This document shows positions 39,476 through 50,894 of a stretch of DNA of 64,000 nt, piece by piece. A program made the translations under genes and the position numbers. The notes beneath the pieces were generated by a model. It made no database searches. It was not told the DNA's origin and saw only the letters and a list, made by a program, of their open reading frames with translations. The stretch comes from Caenorhabditis elegans. Lineage: Eukaryota; Nematoda; Chromadorea; Rhabditida; Rhabditidae. Each line of letters opens with the position of its first letter. The stretch's first letter is position 1. The DNA is taken from NCBI RefSeq assembly GCF_000002985.6, contig NC_003284.9:11160001-11224000 (forward strand), written 5' to 3'.

Positions 39476-40376
39476 ATGGAAGACAAGGCAAAGCTTGTAC
39501 AGGCGTCCGAACTCAAAAAGTTTGCCTTCTTCGGTAAGAATCATACGGTTTCTGATCATCTAATAGTTTTTATTGTTTTCAGGAGTGGCAGTCTCCACTG
39601 TTGCTACTTTGATAGCAATTATTGCTGTCCCACTTCTTTGCCTTCATATGCAAACTGTTCATTCTGGTCTTTCCGACGAGCTTCTTTTCTGCAAATCAAA
39701 GAATGTTGACATGAGAAGCGAAATCGAGAAGCTTTCCGTTATTCGTGACAACGGAAGACAGAAGCGTCAAACTCCACAAACTTGCTGTTCATGCGGTATT
39801 GGAGAAACTGGACCAGCTGGAGTTCCAGGACAAGAAGGAGCCCCTGGAAATGACGGAAAAGCTGGACAACCAGGAGCACCAGGAGCTGACGCTGACGAGC
39901 AAGGTTTTCATTACAAGGCTCCAGAATTCTGCTTCGACTGCCCAGCTGGACCACCAGGAGCCGTTGGAGGACCAGGACCAAAGGGACCACCAGGACCACC
40001 AGGAGGTCCAGGAGAGCTTGGAGGACCAGGACGTGGAGGAAACCGCGGACCACCAGGACCACGTGGACCACCAGGAGAGGCTGGACCAGACGGAGAGGGA
40101 GGACGTCCAGGACAAGCCGGACAAACTCGCTCAGCTCCATCTCCACCAGGACAACCAGGACAACCAGGAGAACCAGGATCGCCAGGAGAGCCAGGACCAG
40201 ATGGACGTGCTGGACATCCAGGACGTAACGGACCACCAGGACCACCAGGAGACAATGGAGGTCAAGGAGAGCCAGGAAAGGACGGAGAAGATGGAGAGAA
40301 CGGAGCTGCTGGAGCCGCTGGACCAAAGGGATCTTGCGACCACTGCCCACCACCACGCACTGCCCCAGGATATTAA
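39476..40376 (+). CDS. col-178: Cuticle collagen
   Basis: Two exons, 39476-39533 and 39583-40376; 283 residues. The N-terminal part [20 protein letters not shown] plus a hydrophobic stretch ([20 protein letters not shown]) is the nematode cuticle-collagen N-terminal domain and membrane anchor. GRQKRQ near residue 90 is the subtilisin-like cleavage site. Gly-X-Y blocks follow, broken by the CCSCG and FCFDCP cysteine knots, and the chain ends [13 protein letters not shown]. The secreted chain should join others in trimers in the cuticle. The region from the cleavage site to the end is identical in protein to the next collagen. The intron lies at codon 20. aataaa is at 40411. The symbol is recalled from memory. 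Confidence 0.9.
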
Positions 40377-41538
40377 TTCACTTCTCTCTAATTTTAGTGA
40401 ATCTCATTCTAATAAAAAATTGCCTCAATTACTCATCTTACATCATTCGCATAATGAAATAATGGCTCTATATTGAGTATATAACTCCCACGAGTAGTTC
40501 GCGTAAAGATTCGCAAATGGTTCGCATATACAAAAAAGTGCCTCTGAAAGATTATTTTCAGTTAAAAATAGAGCATAAATATATAGATTTTTATCCTGAA
40601 AAATAACTGAACTACTAACAAGAGAGGCTATCACAAAATTCAATGTGAACAGATTTTAACACAGAGCAAATAGGACTCGATTTGAGACAGAAATGTATTT
40701 CTACTCTTGATAACTTAACATAATGTTAGTAGAAACCATTGTTTGGTAGGCCTCAAATGGCAAATTATATATGTAGCTAAAACAGTCAGCACCAGAAGCA
40801 CATTTACTGACGAGTTCATGACGAACAAAGTTTCAAAAAATTCTCGTTAATTTTTTGTGGTACATTTTATAAAGAAACGGGTTACAAAACGGAAACGATA
40901 GTATGGTTTTTCACAGCGTTTTTTTTCTATATATACTTTTTTTTCTATATATATATACATGTTGTTACAAACAAGCGAACATCGTTATACATCAATTGTT
41001 TAATTTTGTGAAAATTTTAACAATATATTTATTCTCACACGGACCATTCTCAAACCTGAAAATGTTAAATATAGATTTTCAAAATTGCTGCACGATGTTG
41101 TTTAGACGTCATTTTCCTTGGCACTTAAAATGATAAAGTAAGAATGATAATGATTAACCAGTAACAAGATATGCAGCTTTCATACATGTTTCTCATTCTC
41201 TATCAGAGTTATGAATTGAATATTTAGTATTTTTCTTAATTTCGCGCGTTTCAGTGATTGTTTTCCTAAATGATCTTGCCCAAGTATCAATTTTCTATAT
41301 ATTTTCTCTCAGCCAAAAAATGAAATTCCATGATACTCAGAAAAATGATACGCAGTAATTGTGAGATGGCGACACAAACCTGCCACTAAAGAGAACGCGT
41401 CGCGAAGAGACAAAGGTTGCAAAGTGATTGCAGAAAAAAATCCACAAGTTTAAGAAGGCGTGGCAAAACTTCCTTGTTCCGTTAGGTAGTAAGTATAAAA
41501 GAACGGCTTGGAGATATTGAATAACACCGAATAGTGCA
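40377..41538. other. Spacer between the two collagens
   Basis: The 3' UTR of the first collagen is followed by AT-rich sequence with a T/TA-rich low-complexity patch at about 40919-40965. The last 200 bp repeat the promoter of the first collagen. No gene seen. Confidence 0.6.
41342..41500 (+). promoter_or_regulatory. Proximal promoter of the second collagen
   Basis: Matches the promoter of the first collagen: aaatgatacgcagtaattg at 41344 (the GATA core is altered to gatacg), the aaaatccacaagtttaag...aaggcgtggcaaa block at about 41435-41468, and the TATA box tataaaa at 41494-41500, 38 bp before the ATG. Confidence 0.6.
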
Positions 41539-42442
41539 ATGGAAGACAAAGCAAAGTTTGCGTACGCAGCCGACCTTAAAAAGTTTGCTTTCTTTGGAGT
41601 TGCGGTCTCAACCGTAGCTACATTGATTGCAATCATTGCTATTCCACTTTTCTGTGTTCATATGCAATCCGTTACATCTGGCCTTTCTGAAGAGCTTCTC
41701 TTCTGCAAGTCTAAGAATGTGTATATTAAGTGAGTTTTTTTCTATACATTTCTGTAATAAATTGACTGTTGAAATTTACAGGGGAGAAATCGAACAACTT
41801 TCTGTTACTCGTGAAGCTGGAAGACAGAAACGTCAAACTCCACAAACTTGCTGTTCATGCGGTATTGGAGAAACTGGACCAGCTGGAGTTCCAGGACAAG
41901 AAGGAGCCCCTGGAAATGACGGAAAAGCTGGACAACCAGGAGCACCAGGAGCTGACGCTGATGAGCAAGGTTTCCATTACAAGGCTCCAGAGTTTTGCTT
42001 CGACTGCCCAGCTGGACCACCAGGAGCCGTTGGAGGACCAGGACCAAAGGGACCACCAGGACCACCAGGAGGTCCAGGAGAGCTTGGAGGACCAGGACGT
42101 GGAGGAAACCGCGGACCACCAGGACCACGTGGGCCACCAGGAGAGGCCGGACCAGACGGAGAAGGAGGACGTCCAGGACAAGCCGGACAAACTCGCTCAG
42201 CTCCATCTCCACCAGGACAACCAGGACAACCAGGAGAACCAGGATCGCCAGGAGAGCCAGGACCAGATGGACGTGCTGGACATCCAGGACGTAACGGACC
42301 ACCAGGACCACCAGGAGACAATGGAGGTCAAGGAGAGCCAGGAAAGGACGGAGAAGATGGAGAGAACGGAGCTGCTGGAGCCGCTGGACCAAAGGGATCT
42401 TGCGATCACTGCCCACCTCCACGCACTGCCCCAGGATATTAA
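41539..42442 (+). CDS. col-179: Cuticle collagen, tandem duplicate of the preceding one
   Basis: Two exons, 41539-41729 and 41782-42442; 283 residues, the same length as its neighbour. The layout is the same: N-terminal anchor domain, RQKRQ cleavage site, Gly-X-Y blocks with cysteine knots, and end [13 protein letters not shown]. After the cleavage site the protein is identical to the first collagen and the DNA differs at only a few bases. Before it the two differ at several residues, and the single intron is at codon 64 rather than codon 20. aataaa is at 42473-42478. It is convergent with the membrane-protein gene at 42579. The symbol is recalled from memory. Confidence 0.9.
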
Positions 42443-42578
42443 TAGGTTTTTCATAGTGTTATTAGACGTTTTAATAAAAAGTTTTTATATTTATTTGGCT
42501 TCTCATTAAAACATATTTACAATACACAACGATCGATGAAATCATTGAATACCCAATAACGTTGTGTTACTGATCAGC

Positions 42579-43928
42579 TCAAACGTCTCGAGCTCTCATT
42601 ATCTGTCCACCGGGCAGCCAGTACTTGTAGTAGACATATAATTCAAAGACAGAAAGAAGCACTGAAACAATCACAAATGTTAACTTTGCGTGAACGTTTC
42701 TTACCAATTATATAAGAACAAATTGCAAGCATGCTGTCGCCACTTGCATTCCAATATCCATAATCCTTGTTTCCGCGAGACATTCGTTGTTCTTCAAACC
42801 AACTGTAATTTAATATAACAATATATTGTGTTAATTGGATGTTTCCACTTACACAGGAACTTGCGTCGTAGCAAAAATGGCCGCAACCAACATCAAAGGT
42901 GTCATTGTAGCAGTGAAGACCAAATGGACAAAAGCGGACCACCGGATATGAAGTGCTTTTACTGCAAAAAATCCTGTCCATGTTGCAATCTATAAAATGA
43001 TTTTAATCGAAATTTCTACTTCGTTGTCTAGAACATACCAAATTGTTTAACGGAATCCAAATATTGATTCCATTTTCACAGTTTATTCTGGTGTAAAATG
43101 TTGAATAGTAGAGACCTAATGTAAAACACAAAACTCCGCCAACCTGAAACTTGAAGTGAACCTTTAAAGAATAATGCAGCATAAGTCCTTACAAATGCTA
43201 AAAGGGCGAAAATGAAGTTTATATAAACGCTATAGCAGAAAAACGTCCAAATTCCTTCTGGAACGCTCAACAGATTCCGTTCTTGAACAATCTAAAACAT
43301 CAAATCACAGTATTATGAAAAAAAGGGGTATACCTAAATGTTCGTATTAGATTTTTAACAAAATTGAAAAATTCAAAATTTTAGACTAACAAAAATTTCG
43401 TCCAAAAAGTTTCTCTGTTAGGCAGATTCAAGTTAATATGTATGTATAATTTGATAACACATTAAAACGTCAACGTTTTCCGTACGAAATTATTAAAAAG
43501 CGATATTTAACAAATGTAGCTATGAATTTTGACCTTGAACTTACTGTCATTTCTAATATATTTAACCAAAAAATAAAGTAAATTTGGCAATTTTCCGAAA
43601 CCTTAGTTCATTTTTTTTTGTTTGAATTTTTCGATGTGTTAAAAAAACTAGTTCACCTTTGAAGATCATTATTATAATTCACTCAATTTTCCCGTCATTA
43701 TTATAATTGAAAAAGTGAAATATTTTAATTGTGGTGCAACTTTCATTCCACTTTTTTTTCATTTCATTTTCATCAGTTTTAATTACTCATTTCCTTACTC
43801 ACCCTATCTACTGCCAGCGAGAATGCTGTAAATCTATTGTTGAATCTCTTCCATACTGACTTGATTGGCACTAAAATACAACAAAAGCAGTGACGTATTG
43901 GTTTACAAACTGCGGAACATCGACTCAT
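42579..43928 (-). CDS. Unrecognised multi-pass membrane protein
   Basis: Six exons: 43928-43803, 43291-43193, 43143-43039, 42989-42853, 42802-42705, 42661-42579; 215 residues. The start has a cysteine cluster (MSRCSAVCKPIRHCFCCIL) that could be palmitoylated. Hydrophobic segments follow: WTFFCYSVYINFIFALLAF, GGVLCFTLGLYYSTFY, IATWTGFFAVKALH, FVHLVFTATMTPLMLVAAIF and AICSYIIVLLSVFELYVYY, so about five membrane spans. The order and spacing loosely recall Frag1/DRAM/Sfk1-type proteins, but I cannot confirm this. It lies 528 bp downstream of hst-2 on the same strand. An operon is possible, but no clear SL2-type acceptor stands next to the ATG. The start codon is the first in an open exon and is fairly safe. 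Confidence 0.7.
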
Positions 43929-44455
43929 GGGAAGAATGGAGTAAAAATATTGAAGAAATCGATGGAGGACGAGACAAAAATGCTCTTATCATTGTCGTAA
44001 ATGTAGTCTCTCGACACACAACATAATTCTGTTCATGCTCTCGTTTATTTTATTTTTTTCTTGTCTAGACGTTCTGTATTACATTTTTCGCAAGTTATGA
44101 CATGTACACAAACTTATTTTTATTCAAATCATACACAACATTTATTATACGTAAAAACTAACCAGATGGCATAGTGAATTGCTGCAATAGATCGCTCGAC
44201 CCGTTTGGTTTTGTTTTGGGATTGTTGGAAAAATTGAAGAAAAATTGAAGATGAAGATGAAAAAGAAGCACACAACGCAATGATGAGAGATGGGGAAAAG
44301 CACCAGAAAAAAAAAGTACAAGCGTAGTTTTTTCAGAGAAGAAATAATTACATATGGGAATAAAACAATTAATAAAATCTGATATAGATGCAAGTTACAC
44401 GAAAAGCTAAGCGAGTTTAAGATTTTTAATTGAGGAAAGTGAATAGAGGAAGGAA

Positions 44456-47088
44456 TTATGATGGTTTAATTTTCTCAAAGTGGTATTGGAGCGGAAGCTT
44501 GACAAGATCGTCTGCTTTTGAGATTCCATTTGTGGCTTTTCTGAAATGTCATTCATTGAACTACTGATTTGATTAGTTTTTTGGTGTTTAAAAAATACGG
44601 CATAAAAATAGAAATGCAGTAGATTTGCCACAGACGTATTTTCTGTCAAGATCCATAAAGTGCAAAATGCAAAAAAAAACATTATGCGCATGAACGCGAA
44701 TCAACGGTGAATCAATTTGGCCTCGAACAGAACTTTTGTCTAGGTGAATCCCGATAAAATTCAAGTTATTAAGTACAAAACTTTTTGGAGTATACGAGAT
44801 CTAATAAAATTAATAAACTAGTTAAGAAACAAGATCAAAAACCAGTAAAGATGCGTATAACTTTTTTTCTGAGTAGTTTGTCATAGTCTATGTATCAACT
44901 AAAATAAGAATTGCTAATGAAACACGACATTCTCTTTTGCTCTCGCGACGTACTTGATTGAACGCCTTTTGCTCTTTTCTCTTTTTTCGTGCATACTTAT
45001 TTTGGTGAAATAAATTAAGCTAATAAATGAGCCACTGGTCGGGCGAATGTAATGAGGGATCAGAAAAGGGAAAACCGAAATTAAAATGACATGAAAAATT
45101 AAATAAAGAAGAGAAGTTCACATATTCACGCATTTGAATTGTCAATATTTTGAATGAAAACTCACTTGAAAACCGCGTCGAATAAATTGTTGATAAAATC
45201 ATAAAATTCTCGTTCCATTTTATAAACTTCATCACGACGGATCATCGAAAGAGTCTGATCGTTTGGTGGGATCTTTTTCTTTGTGTATCGTAAGTGGGCT
45301 CTGTTGGCTGTAAGGATATTTTTACATTAAAAATCAAATGAAAGCACCTAAATATAATAGTTGACAGTCACAAAACTAATAGGAATTTAAATTGGAAAAG
45401 CTGACCAAAATTTTCAAGTATGTACAGGTTCCTGATGAAAAATGCATCATCATACACTCATTCTCTTTTCTCATCGAAGGAAATTTATGTTTTTATTTTA
45501 CACAAATCTGATCACATTAGTTATCGAATTTCCAAGTGGGTTCATTTTTTGTTTATTTTTCCCGATGTAAAAACTTAAAAAAAAAATTTCTGCAACGCAT
45601 AATTGGTCCTTCAATCATACGTTTATTATAATAATATATGCTCGCTGACGTGGTACGATTATTTCTTAGTATACAATTCGGAGGACTTTTTTGTTCGAAA
45701 AATCTGCTATACATCTCAGAGAAAACGTTCAAAGTTATTTTTTCTTTGACTGATGGTATATTATTTGATTAAAAGAAAAAACACGCTTACCATCAAGACT
45801 ATCAAAATGTCCTAGAGCACCTTTGAAAAAGTCGGGGACCGTTACTTCCAGAAGTGCTATCATATCACGCATTCTTGATGTTGTCCCAACTAACAAATAC
45901 TTTTCCAGCACATTTTGCTTTGCAACTCTTAATGCTTCGGGATTCCCGACTTCTCTGAAAATAATACATATTTATCCGAAAACTTAAGATACCAACTTAC
46001 GTGCAAAAATGATAGTGTCCGCAAAAATACGGAATCTGGATCCACATTTGTTTCATGTCGCAGTCTTTACCACCTCGAGAATAGCATTCGTCGAATGTCT
46101 GAAAATGAAACATTTCACAGGTTTCTGTAAAATTGAGAATATCTCTGGTAGTAAATTACTATTTTTATGGTTTTGAACCTTAATATTCTACCGATAAAAA
46201 ACTGCATTTATTTCAAAATTAGCAGTGATTCAATTACGCTCAAATAGTGTTTCAAAGTAATACAAGAGCGAAACAATTATTTTAGAACTGTACTTATTTT
46301 TCAAGCAAAGTTGATTCTAAAAAAATCATATCACAATATTCTCCGTGTTTAAATTCTTCAATTTTGTTATATTTTTTAAACTTAAAGCACTAAAAAAATA
46401 AATTCTCACCTCATTGTTTCCTGCACGACTTCTCTTCAAGCCAATTCTGTAGTTGTCACCGTATCGAAGGAAATAGTAATGGGAAAGTAGACGTTCTAAT
46501 GGCTCACGAATAATGTTGATGTATATGGGATTGGCAATACCGAATCTGAAATTATGAACTCATATTTTCAGATTATGATTTTCAAATGTTTTTTGAAAAT
46601 AAGACAACTTATGAATGAATATAAGTGAATATTGACCGTTGAAAATCGATAAATGCAACGTGTCCATGATAGAATGCCGGCAGCCGCTCCGTCCATGTTG
46701 TAATATTATTTACAAAGGTGTATTGATCAGGAAGGCTCATTACCTAAAAAATCGTTAAAAATGTGGAACACTAAATAATATATTTTAGTACCTGTCGATT
46801 TTTTGTCATATTCACGTGTAGTACACTAAATCCATTTTCTTTGTATAAATCATACGCAATTGCATTTGTGAACGTTGTTGAGCCAGTTTTGGGTATCTGC
46901 AAAGGAGTATGAATTAATTATAATTTTGTCCACAAGAAATGCAAACTCACTCGATTATAAATTACAATTTTACTAGAAGTTGGCCATACATTTGCTTTTG
47001 GCTTTGAATTCAACTTTAGTAACAATAAAATAAGTATAAATACAGAAATCCCAGCAAAATATAGAACTTTTCGCTTTTTCCACAGCAT
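44456..47088 (-). CDS. hst-2: Heparan sulfate 2-O-sulfotransferase
   Basis: Eight exons: 47088-46951, 46896-46792, 46743-46637, 46545-46410, 46098-46001, 45954-45791, 45307-45166, 44540-44456; 324 residues. It is a type II Golgi membrane protein: short basic cytoplasmic start MLWKKRK, one transmembrane anchor (about residues 8-25), then the catalytic domain. IPKTGSTTF (47-55) is the 5'-phosphosulfate loop that binds PAPS, and [12 protein letters not shown] is the 3'-phosphate site. The enzyme adds sulfate to C2 of iduronate in heparan sulfate. The last exon is short and lies 625 bp past exon 7; it adds the family tail ending YHFEKIKPS. Without it the frame would stop at once after exon 7. The minus-strand AATAAA is at 44119-44124. 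Confidence 0.93.
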
Positions 47089-47487
47089 TTTAGATGAAAC
47101 AGTTCAAAAAATGGCTGGTGCACGGTTTGTGCGTCTTCCTATCGCTTGCTGACGTAGACACCGATGTCTGCGTCTCTAATGATATGTGTGTTCTTTTTGC
47201 TGACGCACTTGTCGATAGTTATCTAATGTATCGACAGGCAGATAGTAGTAAAATGTAAAATGATTTATTTTTCACGATTAATGTTGAAGAAAAATTATAA
47301 TTCACAGAAAAAAATAAATTTGAATTAAGAACTTTGTCACAGGGTGCTCGATTGAAAAATCACTTCTGGCAGATTTGGAAAGAGGAGATTGACATGGAAA
47401 GATGAGTGAAAATGAGTAAAACATGAAGAAAACGTGTATAATTAAAATGAACGGGTATCTGCAAGATGCAGTTGGTGTTGCTGCTCC
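47089..47487. other. Spacer upstream of hst-2
   Basis: 399 bp between the stop of the 249-residue gene and the hst-2 ATG. It contains the likely promoter of hst-2 (tgctgacgtagac and tgctgacgcac motifs, near 47148 and 47198) and the 3' UTR of the upstream gene. No other gene seen. Confidence 0.5.
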
Positions 47488-48872
47488 TTATTGGTTTTCG
47501 AGAAACTTGAGATACTGAAATTAAATTAATATTGTTGTATACAAAACTGATTTTCGAAGGTGTCAAAAAATTTTTTTTTGAGTATTATATGGTACCTTTT
47601 TTTTTCGGAAGTTCATGATTAAAAATATTACCTGCATGAAGAGAAGTGCATTTACTTTAAAAATGTCCAAGTCTTTGGCATAATTTCCAGGTGTCGAGGT
47701 TTGTGGGATATTAAAGACTAAAAACGTTCATTATTTTCAGTGTAAAATTGTAAAAATTATGCACCTGAAATATTCTCCAAAACCAATATTCCTTTGATGA
47801 AACCTGTAGCTCTTCGCAATTTGTTGAGACGCACCGGTGAACCATCAAATTCCGAGACGAATTTTATGAAAAGTTCTGCAAATTTTGATAGTTTCAAGGA
47901 ACCTCACAGAAAGCAGTTTCTATACCGTTGAAAAATTTCAAATGTTTTGACATCCTCTTCAAATCACGTTTGATTTTCGACGTGCCACATGGTTCTTTTA
48001 CTGGGATTTCTGGCTCAAGCATTTCTCCTGTGCTCTTAACAAGTTCTTCGAACTTATTCTTTGCGTGCTCACGAATTTCTTCTATATTGCCATCGGATCT
48101 ATCGGAAAGAACTGAAAAATGCATTACATTATAAGCTTAAAATCTCAACTCTAGTTAATTTTTATTCAATAGCCGCCGTTTATAAATAATAAGGCTCACA
48201 TCGTATTGTTGGCTTATTTTATGCTGTCATGTCTTTTTAATAAATTTGTTATGTTATCAGTGGGTACACGGTCCACTCTTATGGAAAAAAAATCTAATGG
48301 TTTCTACCTGCTAAAACGCCAATGAATTTTTCTGACGTTTTCAACATATGCTATCTTTTGAAAACTATTCAAGACTTGCCTTCAATTGAAGCCAGGAAGA
48401 AGCCAATTTTTAGGTACCGATGAAACTTGTCCAGTTGACAAGGAACGGGATTCGGCGGTGTCAATCGTACGGGTTCTATCAAATTCTGGTCTTCATCTTC
48501 TTCTTCTTCATCATCCACCTCATGAATATCAATAATTTCTTCTAGATCTTGTTCCAATTGGACACCTTGTTCTACTGGTGGGCTTGGTCCTGCAGCGTGT
48601 TCCATGTTTCTATCAAGTGGAATACTTCTGACAGAATACCCTCGATACCGTATCATCTCCATGTGACGGTCTGAAATTTTCACCGTTAGATTAAGAAACA
48701 TGTATTGAAGTAAGCGCGAGAGTTGTATGTCAAAGTTTACGTATAGATTGACAAAATTATACTTTTAATAAAGTTGAAAGCTCTTTGTTAGGCAACAAAG
48801 GCAACAACAGCCCTAGCGCTCACCAGCTTGCTCTCTGTTCGTTGCTCCTGCCGACGACGTCGTGGCAGCCAT
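47488..48872 (-). CDS. Unrecognised 249-residue acidic protein
   Basis: Six exons: 48872-48824, 48670-48380, 48111-47926, 47875-47765, 47717-47632, 47514-47488; 249 residues. No family recognised. There is no signal peptide and no membrane segment. After a short Ala/Thr start (MAATTSSAGATN) comes an acidic stretch (EVDDEEEEDEDQ, about residues 80-91), then mostly helical, charged sequence (EEIREHAKNKFEELVK, KIKRDLKRMSKHLKFF). It is probably intracellular. Intron 2 has a GC donor (GAAG|GCAAGT), supported because the frame continues correctly into exon 3. An acceptor CTTTTCAG 16 bp before the ATG suggests SL trans-splicing. Confidence 0.75.
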
Positions 48873-50894
48873 TTTGGCTTATATCCTCCTGAAAAGAAAA
48901 ATAGCGTGTGTGGAGAGTAAACGAATACGAAAGCAATTGGCGGATCGATACGTACTGGTGTGCTCTCACGTATGTCGAAGTGAGGGAATGAATTAGAAGA
49001 CTGATAAGGTGTGGGGAAGGTGGGAACACAGAGGAGAGAGTAACAGTGGTACCTGGGCTTTCAAGGTGTCAATTAACATCGATAATGTGTTATTTATCAA
49101 CTTCATTATCGAAAATAAATTGTTAATAGCGCGAAAAACTCTAGTCATTTCACCTCAACAAAGAAAATCTACCGTAGCATGGCACCGAGCCGTCGAGACA
49201 ATAGTTTTCATGACTGTTCATGGAGTTTTGAAAATAAAATACACAACATTGCCGGAGAAACTAAAACATTGCAGCTATGCAAGTAGAACGTAGCTAATGA
49301 AGAAGACTCACATCATCTTCACCTTATTACGGACAGGAGGAACACATTATGGTCTCAAATGATTGTTCAAGATAGTCATAAATCATATTCAATTGAAGTC
49401 AACCTAGTATTGATCGAATATTGAATAAAAATCAATTTTTGACAGGTTTTTCGAAATATCCAGGGGACCATTTTTTACGTATAAACACGATAACAACAAT
49501 TCTAACTGACAAACGTAAAAGATAATTAAAGAAATGGCATAACCGTATTTTACAACTGTTTTTTCGATTTAAACGCATATTAATTTTAGATAAGATAAAA
49601 TTGGTTTTGCTTTTAAAAATGGTCCTTTTTTAGATTTGATTATGGGTTGATGCCAATTGCCAAAAGTGCCCATTGTTGAATTTTTTCACAATCAATTGTA
49701 TAAATTAATGACGATAAGCCTAAATGACGCTATTTCTTCTAAGTTTTCTTTAAACATTTGTCAAATTATTAAACTGTCGCCCTTCCCTGATTTGAATTAC
49801 AATTTGTAAATTCCCTAAAAACAGCAGATTCCAAACTTCATCCAATGTCATGAACTAGTTAATAGTTTCCTTTCATAACTGTCCAATAATATTTAATAGA
49901 TTGAAATTTTCATACTTTTAAATAGACATTTTAACATTTTTTAATATGTCGATATAAATCATTTGAAACATTTTCGAATGTTCGTAGTACTGCAAATCGT
50001 GTATAACTGTTCAGTATAGTAGTACATATTTGTTCATTTCATTGACCTCTTCTTACTCTTTGTTTATTTTGCATCCGCAGTCTATTATTCTTTTCGGGCA
50101 CTGATCTCAAAATGTCAAGTTTATTGGAATCACGAGAAGGAAAAGGCAAAAATGGTAGTTAAAACAGAGATGGAACACCGTATCAAAGGAAAAAACTGGG
50201 CTGGGACAAAAAAATGTGGCAGAAGTGCGCTAAGTCGCGAGGGTGAATATGATGTAGCGCTATGGTGTACAACAAAAGAATTATTACTCAAATTTGCTCT
50301 TAGTCGGTCAGTGGGACAAAACGCTTTGTGACAAGTATTGGGGGACACACTCAATGATTACTAACTCGTTTACCCAACACCGCAACATTGAATTGAACGA
50401 GCTGCATGACCTTTATGAAATAAGGTACATGGGAAAGAGAAATGTGGGTGAACTCAAAAACAGTATGTCAATTGAATGAAAGCTGCATAAAGTGAATGTG
50501 CTGTCCGATCGCGCGGCGGTATAGGGCTGGGTAAACTCTGAGCCGTGAAACGAGAGGGGAATGTAAAGTGAGGATGAACCAGAAGGCTGGTGGTGAAAGG
50601 CGATCGGGAGGGCATAACACGGTAAAAACAGCTGCGTGACCCATAACACATGTGAACCAGAGAGAACGCCGCAGACCATCTGCTTGAAGCCCGAAAGTCT
50701 GCTGTTCGAAATAGAGAGAGGGGAAAATGAGGGAGAGACGCGGATAAGGATGATGCTTGGCGGAAATGTGCTTCGCGCATTTCGAGAGACAACAAATCGA
50801 GAAAATGCTACATATATACACGACTAAGGAACGGATGGTGCGTCAACGACATACAGAGAAAAGCAATCACAGCTAAGGGAATCTTCTCAAAATA
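48873..50894. other. 2-kb gap between the 249-residue gene and the TMEM129-like gene
   Basis: The first 1.1 kb is AT-rich. From about 50480 to 50780 the sequence becomes G/A-rich and GC-rich relative to the rest of the window, with several overlapping open frames of up to 117 codons on the minus strand. None has a family motif, so I do not call a gene. It could hold upstream regulatory sequence or an RNA gene. Confidence 0.5.

Noticed and set aside
39739..42454. Long open frames antisense to and out of frame with both collagens (up to 205 codons)
   Set aside because: They mirror the Gly-Pro repeat of the collagens (poly-SW or poly-LV-type translations) and have no start context or splice logic of their own.
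50413..50827. Overlapping frames of 61-117 codons on both strands
   Set aside because: All arise from a GC-rich island; none shows family motifs or exon borders.
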